Shown here piece after piece: positions 58,156 through 64,000 of a DNA stretch of 64,000 bases. The notes beneath the pieces are model-generated. The model made no database searches and was not told the DNA's origin. It worked only from the letters and a program-made list of their open reading frames with translations. Numbering within the stretch: position 1 is the stretch's first letter; each line of letters opens with the position of its first letter. Source of the DNA: Burkholderiales bacterium (GTDB lineage: Bacteria; Pseudomonadota; Gammaproteobacteria; Burkholderiales; SG8-41); the NCBI GenBank assembly GCA_036262035.1, contig DATAJS010000028.1:91149-155148 (forward strand), in the 5' to 3' direction. The position numbers and the translations under genes are program-made.

Positions 58156-58216
58156 TAGCGCAGGCGCCTCGCCTGCCAGAGGGGCCTCCAACCCTGCAGG
58201 CGAGGCGCCTGCGCTA
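58156..58216. repeat. Perfect 21-bp inverted repeat (GCGCAGGCGCCTCGCC type)
   Basis: Arms start TAGCGCAGGCGCC and end GGCGCCTGCGCTA, 21 bp each with no mismatch, 19-nt loop. It lies between the dioxygenase stop and the next gene's ribosome site. It could act as an intercistronic hairpin; it lacks a T run, so it is not a standard terminator. It looks like a short dispersed palindrome. Confidence 0.85.
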
Positions 58217-58237
58217 CAACCGCGCAGGAGTCCTGAC

Positions 58238-59275
58238 ATGCTGTTTCGTGAGCTCAACCGCGGAAAGTGCAAGACCTACCTGATCGCGTGTGAGCGCACC
58301 AGGTGCGCCGCGCTGATCGACCCGGTCAAGGGGCACGTCGACCGCTACCTGTCGCTGCTCGCCTACGAGGGGCTCAAGCTCCACGCGGTCATCGACACCC
58401 ATACCCATGCCGATCACCCCACCGGCGCGTTCCTGCTGAGGGACCTCACCGGGGCGCGCCTCGTCATGCACCGGCGGGCGCCGGTGCCGGTCGCCACCGA
58501 CCACGTGGTCGACGGCGACGTCATCCGCATCGGCGACCTCGAGGTGAAGGTGCTCTACACCCCGGGCCATACGCCCGACGGCATCAGTCTGTACGTCGAC
58601 GGGCGCGTCTTCACCGGCGACACGCTGCTCATCGGCGGCACCGGACGCGCGGATTTCGCCGGCGGCGACGCGGGCGCCGAATACGACTCGATCGCGGGCA
58701 AGCTCTTCCAGCTTCCCGACGATACCGTGGTCTATCCCGCCCACGATTACCGCGGCAACACCAGCTCGACCATCGGCCAGGAGAAGCGCGCCAACCCGCG
58801 TGTCGCCGGCCGCTCGCGCGACGAATACGTGGCGCTGATGGCGAGCCTCAATTTCCCCTTACCCGAGAAGATCCAGGAAGTGCTGCAGCCCAACCAGTCC
58901 GCCATCGAAGACGACAAGACCAAGTTCCCCGACCTCGTGCAATTGAACAGCGTGCGCCAGCTCAACGCGCAGGAAGTCGCGATGCGCATGGGCTCGGGCG
59001 AGCCGCCCTTCGTCGTCGACGTGCGCGAGCCGCAGGAATACACCGGCGAGCTCGGCCACATCGCCGGCAGCACGCTCATCCCGCTGCGCGACCTCGCCGA
59101 CCGCGCGGGCGAGCTCATCGCGCACAAAGCCAGGCCCATCGTCGTCGTCTGCCGCTCCGGCGTGCGCAGCACCACCGGCGCCGCCATCCTCTCCGGCCTC
59201 GGCTTCGACAAGGTCTACAACCTGCAGGGCGGGATGATCGACTGGAACGACAACGGTCTGCCGACCGAACGCTGA
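58238..59275 (+). CDS. Persulfide dioxygenase-rhodanese fusion protein
   Basis: 345 residues. Residues about 1-240 are a metallo-beta-lactamase domain of the ETHE1/persulfide dioxygenase type: THTHADHPTG (H55, H57, D59, H60), YTPGHTPDGISLYV, GDTLLIGGTGRADFAGG, YPAHDYRGNTSSTIGQEKR. Residues about 250-345 are a rhodanese domain with catalytic C305 in VVVCRSGVRS. Such fusions couple glutathione persulfide oxidation to sulfite with sulfur transfer to thiosulfate. AGGAG lies before ATG 58238. Confidence 0.93.
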   Translation: MLFRELNRGKCKTYLIACERTRCAALIDPVKGHVDRYLSLLAYEGLKLHAVIDTHTHADHPTGAFLLRDLTGARLVMHRRAPVPVATDHVVDGDVIRIGDLEVKVLYTPGHTPDGISLYVDGRVFTGDTLLIGGTGRADFAGGDAGAEYDSIAGKLFQLPDDTVVYPAHDYRGNTSSTIGQEKRANPRVAGRSRDEYVALMASLNFPLPEKIQEVLQPNQSAIEDDKTKFPDLVQLNSVRQLNAQEVAMRMGSGEPPFVVDVREPQEYTGELGHIAGSTLIPLRDLADRAGELIAHKARPIVVVCRSGVRSTTGAAILSGLGFDKVYNLQGGMIDWNDNGLPTER

Positions 59276-59282
59276 AATTTCG

Positions 59283-59369
59283 CGTCATTCCCGACGCGCG
59301 CCAGCGCGATCGGGAATCCATTTTCAAACCCAAAGTCAAAAATGGATTCCCGCCTGCGCGGGAATGACG
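59283..59369. repeat. TCATTCCCG/CGGGAATGA inverted repeat
   Basis: Starts GTCATTCCCG and ends CGGGAATGAC. An inner inverted pair GGGAATCCATTTT / AAAATGGATTCCC gives a long near-perfect hairpin. A related half copy is at 63211-63317. It lies just after the persulfide dioxygenase gene. Confidence 0.85.
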
Positions 59370-59491
59370 TGTTCAGGCTTTACGTTTCGCGTTCCCGGTC
59401 GTCGGCACGATCCGCTAGGCCGCCCATCCCATACAAATTCGATTAGGCGCTGCTGCCAATTACGCGGCGCGGTGCGGCTCACTACGATGCG

Positions 59492-59533
59492 CCCCTATCG
59501 ACGTGATCGTCACGTCGAACCAACCGATAGGGG
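59492..59533 (+). promoter_or_regulatory. Hairpin covering the ribosome site of the next gene
   Basis: CCCCTATCG (59492-59500) pairs with CGATAGGGG (59525-59533), and CGACGTGA / TCACGTCG forms a second nested hairpin within the loop. The right arm contains the GGGG ribosome site (59530-59533) of the ATG at 59541. If folded in mRNA, translation initiation would be blocked; as DNA, the CGACGTGATCGTCACGTCG palindrome could be a protein site. Confidence 0.5.
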
Positions 59534-59540
59534 ACAGATC

Positions 59541-59786
59541 ATGAAACGTATCGTTCAGGTGGCGATGGTCGCTTTGGCTTGCAGTGCCGGTGCGGCGTGG
59601 GCGGAGCAGTCGCAGGAGCAGAAGCCGCAGGCGCAGGAGGAGCAGGTCGCGCAGGTCTCGACGGGCAGCGAGCGCATCGGCGCGCCGCGCCAGGAAGCGC
59701 AGCCGCGCAAGGCGAGCTTCCACGAGATGTCGGGGCTGGCGGGCGACGGCTACAGCCCGTCGCGCGGCGGGCCGCTCGACGATTGA
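59541..59786 (+). CDS. Small secreted protein, Gln/Glu-rich
   Basis: 81 residues with signal peptide RIVQVAMVALACSAGAAWA. Mature part is rich in Gln and Glu (QSQEQKPQAQEEQVAQ) and ends GLAGDGYSPSRGGPLDD. No known domain and no cysteine after the signal. A GGGGA ribosome site lies in the hairpin described above. Function unknown. Confidence 0.6.
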   Translation: MKRIVQVAMVALACSAGAAWAEQSQEQKPQAQEEQVAQVSTGSERIGAPRQEAQPRKASFHEMSGLAGDGYSPSRGGPLDD

Positions 59787-59790
59787 CGGA

Positions 59791-59885
59791 CTGTCATTGC
59801 GAGGAGCGGCAGCGACGAAGCAATCCCGGAGCGTCCGCTCCGTGCGTCACGGGATCGCCGCGTCGCTTGCGCTCCTCGCGATGAC
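59791..59885. repeat. TGTCATTGCGAGGAGCG repeat (copy 2)
   Basis: Starts CTGTCATTGCGAGGAGCG and ends CTCCTCGCGATGAC. The interior shares GACGAAGCAATCCCG and CACGGGATCGCC with copy 1 at 52403. Again between convergent gene ends. Confidence 0.85.
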
Positions 59886-59895
59886 CGTTCGAGCG

Positions 59896-61002
59896 TTACT
59901 CCGCCTTCTGCAGATCCGCCATCATCGCCGCGAGAAACCGCCCGGCTTCGCCGCCGGATACCGCGCGGTGATCGAAGGTCAGCGACAAGGGAATCACCCT
60001 TCGCACCGCCGGCGCGCCGTCCACCGCGACCACCGCGTCGCGGATGCGTCCCGCACCGACGATCGCGACGGTCGGCGGCACCACCACCGGTGACGCGTAA
60101 CGCCCCGCGATGGTCCCGTAGTTCGACAGCGTGATGGTGTGGCCGCGCAGCTCTTCCGGCGGCACGCGTCTCGCGCGCGCGTCTTCGACGAGCTTCTGCA
60201 GTCCCGCCTTGATGTCGTCCATGTCGCGCTCGCCCACGTTCCTCAGCACCGGCACGAGCAGCCCGTCCGCGGCGTCGACCGCGATGCCGAGATCGACCTT
60301 CTTGACGACCCAGCGCCCGATGCGCTGGCTGTCGTACCACGCGTTGAGCGAAGGCTCGGCGCGGCAGCCCTCGACGATCGCGCGGATGAGCCGCAGCATC
60401 ACGTTCGCACCCTGGCGCCACGCATGGATATCCGCGTCGTCCATGATCGTCGCGGACGCGACCTCGGCGTTGGCGAGCATCATGTTCTGCGCCATCGCGC
60501 GCCGCACGCCGCGCAACAGCTCGATCGGTCCCTGCTCGGAGAGGATGCGCGCCGCGCGCTGCACGTCGCCGGGCGTGAGCATGCCGTCGGTGCCGGTCGG
60601 CGTGACCATCGCGAGGTCGACGTTGAGCTTCCTCGCGAGCGCGCGCACCGCGGGCATCGCCTTGATGCCGTGGCTGGGCGCCGGCGCCGGGCCCATCGCC
60701 GCTTCGCGCACCACTTTCTGACCGACTTCGACGCTGCCCACCACCGTGCCCGCGCTCGCATCAAAGCCTTCGCCTTCGAAGCCGACGAGCGGCGCGCCGA
60801 TGTGCGCGATGTCTCCGGGATTGCCGTAAAGGCGCTCCACCTTGCCGGCGTACGGCGCGGGAATGTCGACGATCGCCTTGGCGGTCTCGACCGACACCAT
60901 GGGCTGATCGAGCTTCACCGTGTCGCCGGGTTTCACGTGCCACTGCACGATCTCGGCTTCCTGCAATCCTTCTCCGAGGTCGGGGAGCTTGAATATTTTC
61001 AT
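59896..61002 (-). CDS. 2-oxoacid dehydrogenase E2 (dihydrolipoyl acyltransferase)
   Basis: 368 residues, short for an E2. Lipoyl domain (1-78) with lipoyl-lysine K42 in SVETAKAIVDIPAPY; one E3-binding domain (about 110-150, MPAVRALARKLNVDLAMV); and a catalytic domain (about 165-365) whose active-site motif reads LTFDHRAVSGGEAGRFL. The 'ETAKA' in place of 'ETDKA' at the lipoyl turn suits branched-chain or acetoin-type complexes. Downstream of E1b by 40 nt. No E3 gene is in the window. Confidence 0.92.
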   Translation of the reverse strand: MKIFKLPDLGEGLQEAEIVQWHVKPGDTVKLDQPMVSVETAKAIVDIPAPYAGKVERLYGNPGDIAHIGAPLVGFEGEGFDASAGTVVGSVEVGQKVVREAAMGPAPAPSHGIKAMPAVRALARKLNVDLAMVTPTGTDGMLTPGDVQRAARILSEQGPIELLRGVRRAMAQNMMLANAEVASATIMDDADIHAWRQGANVMLRLIRAIVEGCRAEPSLNAWYDSQRIGRWVVKKVDLGIAVDAADGLLVPVLRNVGERDMDDIKAGLQKLVEDARARRVPPEELRGHTITLSNYGTIAGRYASPVVVPPTVAIVGAGRIRDAVVAVDGAPAVRRVIPLSLTFDHRAVSGGEAGRFLAAMMADLQKAE

Positions 61003-61042
61003 GCCGTCCTCGCTGCGGCGAGGTCGGCTGAATCGAAGATCT

Positions 61043-62026
61043 TCATCCGGACCATCCTATGGCGAGCCGCGCGGCGTCGGCGATGCGCTCGGCGCTGGGC
61101 ATGTATTGCTTTTCGAGGCGGGCGAGCGGCATCACGCTGTCGTAACCCGTGACGCGCCCGACCGGCGCCATGAGATAGAGCAGGCCGTGCTCGCCGACCG
61201 CGGCCGCGATCTCGGAGGCGAAGCCCGCGGTTTTCGGCGCTTCGGAGACGACGACGCAGCGACCGGTGCGCTGCACCGACGCGAGGATGGTCTCGAGGTC
61301 GTAGGGCTTCAGCGTCGCGACGTCGAGCACCTCCGCCGCATAGCCTTCCTCGGCGAGCGTGTCGGCCGCCTGAAGCGTCTCGTGCACCATGCCGCCCCAC
61401 GTGACGAGCGTCACGTCGGTGCCTTCGCGCAGCGTGAAGCAGGTGTCGAGCGGCAGCGCAGCGCCGTCGTCGGTCACGTCTTCCTTGAAGAGACGGTAGA
61501 GGCGCGTGGGCTCGAGGAAGACCACCGGATCGGGATCGCGGATAGCCGCGAGCAGCAGGCCGTAAGCGCTCTTCGGCGAAGAGGGATAGACCACGCGGAT
61601 GCCCGGCGTGTGCGCGAACATCGCCTCGGGGCTTTCCGAATGGTGCTCCGGCGCGTGGATGCCTCCGCCGCACGGCGTACGCAAAACCATCGGGCAGCTC
61701 ATGCGCCCGCGGGTGCGGTAGCGCATGCGCCCCGCGTGATTGAGGATCTGGTCGATGCAGGTGTAGGCGAACCCGGAGAACTGGATTTCGGCCACCGCCC
61801 TGATGCCTTCGACCGCCATGCCGATCGCCATGCCGGCGATCATCCCTTCGGCGAGCGGCGTGTCGATGACGCGCTCGGGGCCGAATTTGTCGACGAGCCC
61901 CAGCGTGGAGCGGAAGACCCCGCCGTCGCGGCCGACGTCCTGGCCGAGCACGACGACCGACTCGTCGCGCTGCAACTCGTGGCTGAGCGCGAGGTTGATG
62001 GCCTCTACGAGGGTGATCTCCGCCAT
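61043..62026 (-). CDS. 2-oxoacid dehydrogenase E1 beta subunit
   Basis: 327 residues. MAEITLVEAINLALSHELQRDESVVVLGQDVGRDGGVFRSTLGL start; DTPLAEGMIAGMAIGMAVEG; RMSCPMVLRTPCGGGIHAPEHHSES; EPTRLYRLFKEDV. Matches the pyruvate/branched-chain E1b family (AcoB/BkdB/PdhB). The start overlaps the E1a stop by 4 nt (ATGA). Confidence 0.94.
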   Translation of the reverse strand: MAEITLVEAINLALSHELQRDESVVVLGQDVGRDGGVFRSTLGLVDKFGPERVIDTPLAEGMIAGMAIGMAVEGIRAVAEIQFSGFAYTCIDQILNHAGRMRYRTRGRMSCPMVLRTPCGGGIHAPEHHSESPEAMFAHTPGIRVVYPSSPKSAYGLLLAAIRDPDPVVFLEPTRLYRLFKEDVTDDGAALPLDTCFTLREGTDVTLVTWGGMVHETLQAADTLAEEGYAAEVLDVATLKPYDLETILASVQRTGRCVVVSEAPKTAGFASEIAAAVGEHGLLYLMAPVGRVTGYDSVMPLARLEKQYMPSAERIADAARLAIGWSG

Positions 62027-63129
62027 CAGACCACCGCCGTGTCTTTGTCGCCCGCCGGCTCGGGCTCGGGGCCGAGCGCCTCCAAACGCTGCGACTCGAG
62101 CGCCGGCGGCAGCGTCTCGTACAGATGCTCGAACATGTCCGCGGGCCTGGGCGGCGGCGTGTCGAGATAGGCCTGTACCGCCGCCTGCACCTGCTCGTTG
62201 CACTCGCGCACCAGCGCTTCCTCGCGCGCCCGGTCCCAGGCACCCGCAGCGGACAGGTAGTTGCGAAGGCGCAGCACCGGCTCGCGCTTCCACGCTTCGG
62301 CGACTTCGTCGGCGCTGCGATAGCGGCTCGCGTCGTCCGCGGTGGTGTGGTCGGAGAGGCGATAGGAGAGGGCTTCGATGAGCGACGGACCCTCGCCGCT
62401 GCGCGCGCGCTCCAGCGCGCGCTTCATGGCGTCGCGCACCGCGACGATGTCGTTGCCGTCGACCTGCTCGTTCGGGATGCCCGCGGCGATCGCTTTCTGC
62501 GCGAGCGTCTCCGCGGCGCTCTGGACGCTGCGCGGCACCGAGATCGCCCACTGGTTGTTGGTCACGAGGAAGATCACCGGCAGCTTCCACGCGCCGGCGG
62601 CGTTCATGCCTTCGTAGAAATCGCCTTTGGACGTCGCGCCGTCGCCGAGCGCGCAGACCACCGCGCGCTTCTCGCCCTTGAGCTTGATCGCGTAAGCGGC
62701 GCCCGCGGCGTGCGTGCAATGCGCGGCGATGGTGATGCAGATCGGGAAGTCGCGGCGCGGGCCCTGGTAATCGCTGCCGCGCTCGTCGCCGCTCCAGTAG
62801 AGGAACAGCTCGGTCATCGTGACCCCGCGCATGAGCTGAACGCCCTGCTCGCGGTAGGTCATGAGGAAGACGTCGTCGGAGTGCATGGTCGAGCCGACGC
62901 CGGCCTCTATCGCTTCCTGGCCGAGGATGGGGGCGTAGGTGCCGAGCTGGCCGGTGCGCTGGAGCGCGATCGCTTTCGCGTCGTAGGTGCGCATGAGCAC
63001 CATCCAGCGATAGAGGTCGACGAGCTCGTCGGGGTTCTTCGAATGATCGGGGAATTCCCCGGTCGCTTTCCCGTGCTCGTCGAGGAACTGCGTGTAACGA
63101 ATCTCGAACCGTGCGACTGCCTTCTCCAA
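62026..63129 (-). CDS. 2-oxoacid dehydrogenase E1 alpha subunit
   Basis: 367 residues. TPP motif in CALGDGATSKGDFYEGMNAAGAWKLPVIFLVTNNQWAIS; YREQGVQLMRGVTMTELFLYWSGDERGSDYQGPRRDFPICITIAAHCTHA; phosphorylation-loop-like YRLSDHTTADDASRYRS. The N-terminal extension of about 30 residues and WSGDERG resemble the branched-chain/PdhA type of Gram-positives and beta/gamma proteobacteria. First gene of the E1a-E1b-E2 operon; true substrate (pyruvate, branched-chain oxoacids or acetoin) not decided. Confidence 0.94.
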   Translation of the reverse strand: MEKAVARFEIRYTQFLDEHGKATGEFPDHSKNPDELVDLYRWMVLMRTYDAKAIALQRTGQLGTYAPILGQEAIEAGVGSTMHSDDVFLMTYREQGVQLMRGVTMTELFLYWSGDERGSDYQGPRRDFPICITIAAHCTHAAGAAYAIKLKGEKRAVVCALGDGATSKGDFYEGMNAAGAWKLPVIFLVTNNQWAISVPRSVQSAAETLAQKAIAAGIPNEQVDGNDIVAVRDAMKRALERARSGEGPSLIEALSYRLSDHTTADDASRYRSADEVAEAWKREPVLRLRNYLSAAGAWDRAREEALVRECNEQVQAAVQAYLDTPPPRPADMFEHLYETLPPALESQRLEALGPEPEPAGDKDTAVV

Positions 63130-63210
63130 TCGGCTCCTCCGGCTTCGCGTGCTGCTTGCGATTCTAGCGGCATCCGGCAGGCCTTATGCAACGGCTATGC
63201 CGATGTGCTC

Positions 63211-63317
63211 GTCATTCCCGACCGGCGATAGCCGCAGCCGACGCGACATCTTGTCGCGTCGTCCCCGACGAGTCCGCGATAGCGGACGCGATCGGGGATC
63301 CATTTTGACTTTTACCT
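63211..63317. repeat. TCATTCCCG-type repeat, degenerate copy
   Basis: Starts GTCATTCCCGACC and continues to GATCGGGGATCCATTTTGAC; it shares the outer end and the GGGA(A)TCCATTTT core with 59283-59369 but lacks the mirrored half. The middle contains two short hairpins (GACGCGACAtcTTGTCGCGTC and GTCCGCgataGCGGAC). Confidence 0.65.
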
Positions 63318-63408
63318 GCAGGCGTCCGCACGACCGCCACCGCGCCCGTCACACCCTTCTTGGAGCAGAACCGCCGGAAGACTGCGCGTTGGTCACTCAT
63401 TGGATTCC

Positions 63409-63674
63409 GCGCCGCATCCCCCACACCCTTCCCGCCCTCCTCGCGCCGCTGCCTGCGCTGCCGCTGCGGCATCGGAACCCTGCGACGCCCGACAAGGACG
63501 GCGCTGCGAACTCGCCGCACCAGCTCGACGCGTTCAACTGCCCGTCACTTGCAAGCAGCATCGCGCGTGGCACCCCCTGTGCGGGCTCGACAGGTCCTCG
63601 CGAAACCCCGTCCTTGCCGTGCGTCGCAGGGCGCTCGTCTTGATTGGGCGGAAAGGGTGTGGGGGATACGGCGC
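63409..63674. mobile_element. 266-bp element with 28-bp terminal inverted repeats, no transposase
   Basis: The ends GCGCCG-C-ATCCCCCACACCC (63409) and its inverse ending GGGGGAT-A-CGGCGC (63674) match at 26 of 28 positions. The interior is GC-rich and lacks a transposase. A minus-strand frame spans it without a ribosome site and extends beyond both ends. It fits a non-autonomous MITE-like or other interspersed element; no clear target duplication was seen. Confidence 0.5.
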
Positions 63675-64000
63675 TACCGCTGATGCGGAGGGCAGGGGCC
63701 GCAAAGGACCCCAAAGCGGTCGTTCCCACACCGGCACGCGTGACGCGCTTGCCTTTTTCCCTCGGGACTTACTATTCGCCGGCAGGTGCTGAACCTGTGC
63801 GACTATTTTGACGCGTTACAATTTATACGGTGTTCACGAGGCTTTAGATGCCTATTTCTAGTTGAACTAAACCGCTTCGCGGTGGAAGAACCGAGCCCGC
63901 CGCATCTGGTGTGATCCTATGTTGAGAAGCTGAGCTTCATCGCGCGCGCTGCGTGATGGCGTGGTGACGTACAAGCGCAGGGGCCGTCCCTGCGTTCTGT

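Larger units (their letters stand above)
59276..59540. other. Intergenic region with repeat and hairpin
   Basis: 265 nt holding the TCATTCCCG repeat (59283-59369) and the hairpin before the small secreted protein (59492-59533). No further ORF is convincing. Confidence 0.6.
63130..64000. other. Gene-free end region with repeats
   Basis: 871 nt in which I find no convincing protein gene. It contains a TCATTCCCG-type half repeat (63211-63317), a 266-bp element with inverted ends (63409-63674), and a distinctly AT-richer tail (about 63780-63945) with no recognised RNA or gene. Several overlapping open frames in the GC-rich part lack ribosome sites and look like repeat by-products. Confidence 0.6.

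Noticed and set aside
63149..63792. Several 60-164 codon frames in the last kilobase
   Set aside because: They lie across repeat sequences on both strands, lack ribosome sites, and look like translations of an interspersed element.
63837..63900. Possible integron attC-like site
   Set aside because: Short inverted repeats and a GTTGAAC-like string are present, but the paired core sites of attC could not be aligned and no integrase is in view.

Overview
The window is a chromosomal segment of a GC-rich (roughly two thirds G+C by eye) betaproteobacterium. The 16S/23S/5S operon is betaproteobacterial in its conserved blocks. The gene content fits Burkholderiales or a close relative: Bug/TctC-type solute-binding proteins, TctAB, a persulfide dioxygenase-rhodanese fusion, an msrB-yciB-bolA-ppiC run, and many tightly packed 4-nt-overlap operons. 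I cannot name a genus from sequence alone. No prophage, insertion sequence with a transposase, or CRISPR array was seen. Mobile-like content is limited to small interspersed repeats.

Layout. 0-0.8 kb: 3'-truncated CbbQ/NorQ-type AAA+ ATPase on the minus strand. 1-6.8 kb: a complete three-gene RND efflux operon (TolC-like channel, adaptor, HAE1 pump). 6.8-12.8 kb: promoter/leader region, initiator tRNA-fMet, 16S, tRNA-Ile, tRNA-Ala, 23S, 5S and a strong terminator, with three boxA-like antitermination elements. 12.9-17 kb: a YgfX-like protein, a c-di-GMP pair (EAL with degenerate GGDEF; HD-GYP with missing metal ligands) and a Bug protein. 17-18.9 kb: threonine dehydratase and a low-complexity secreted protein.

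19-30 kb: a molybdenum/tungsten region. It holds moeA, an HTH-PBP regulator leading directly into tupBCA (tungstate ABC transporter), msrA, a stand-alone ModE-type HTH protein, xdhC, modA, modBC, mobB, moaD, moaE and crcB. A ModE-like box lies between modA and modB. A second 18-bp dyad (TATGCACG-R-TC-NN-GCATG) occurs both in the tup regulator promoter and upstream of modB; this is the most interesting regulatory signal in the window.

30-40 kb: housekeeping genes (nnrDE, purL, a small unknown protein, ppiC, bolA, yciB, msrB, an FAD-linked 2-hydroxyacid dehydrogenase, a small secreted protein). 40-43 kb: a two-partner secretion pair with an unusually small exoprotein. 43-49 kb: aconitase, TctB-TctA and NAD-isocitrate dehydrogenase, consistent with tricarboxylate uptake feeding the TCA cycle. 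49-58 kb: a loose set of catabolic genes (ketopantoate-reductase-like, NodB-fold hydrolase, FAH-family hydrolase, TRAP-type binding protein without signal peptide, two acyl-CoA dehydrogenases, Bug protein, TauD-like dioxygenase) whose substrate is not evident. 58-63 kb: persulfide dioxygenase-rhodanese fusion, a small secreted protein behind a hairpin that may hide its ribosome site, and a 2-oxoacid dehydrogenase E1a-E1b-E2 operon. 63.1-64 kb: no convincing gene; it contains a 266-bp element with 28-bp inverted ends and an AT-richer tail of unknown nature.
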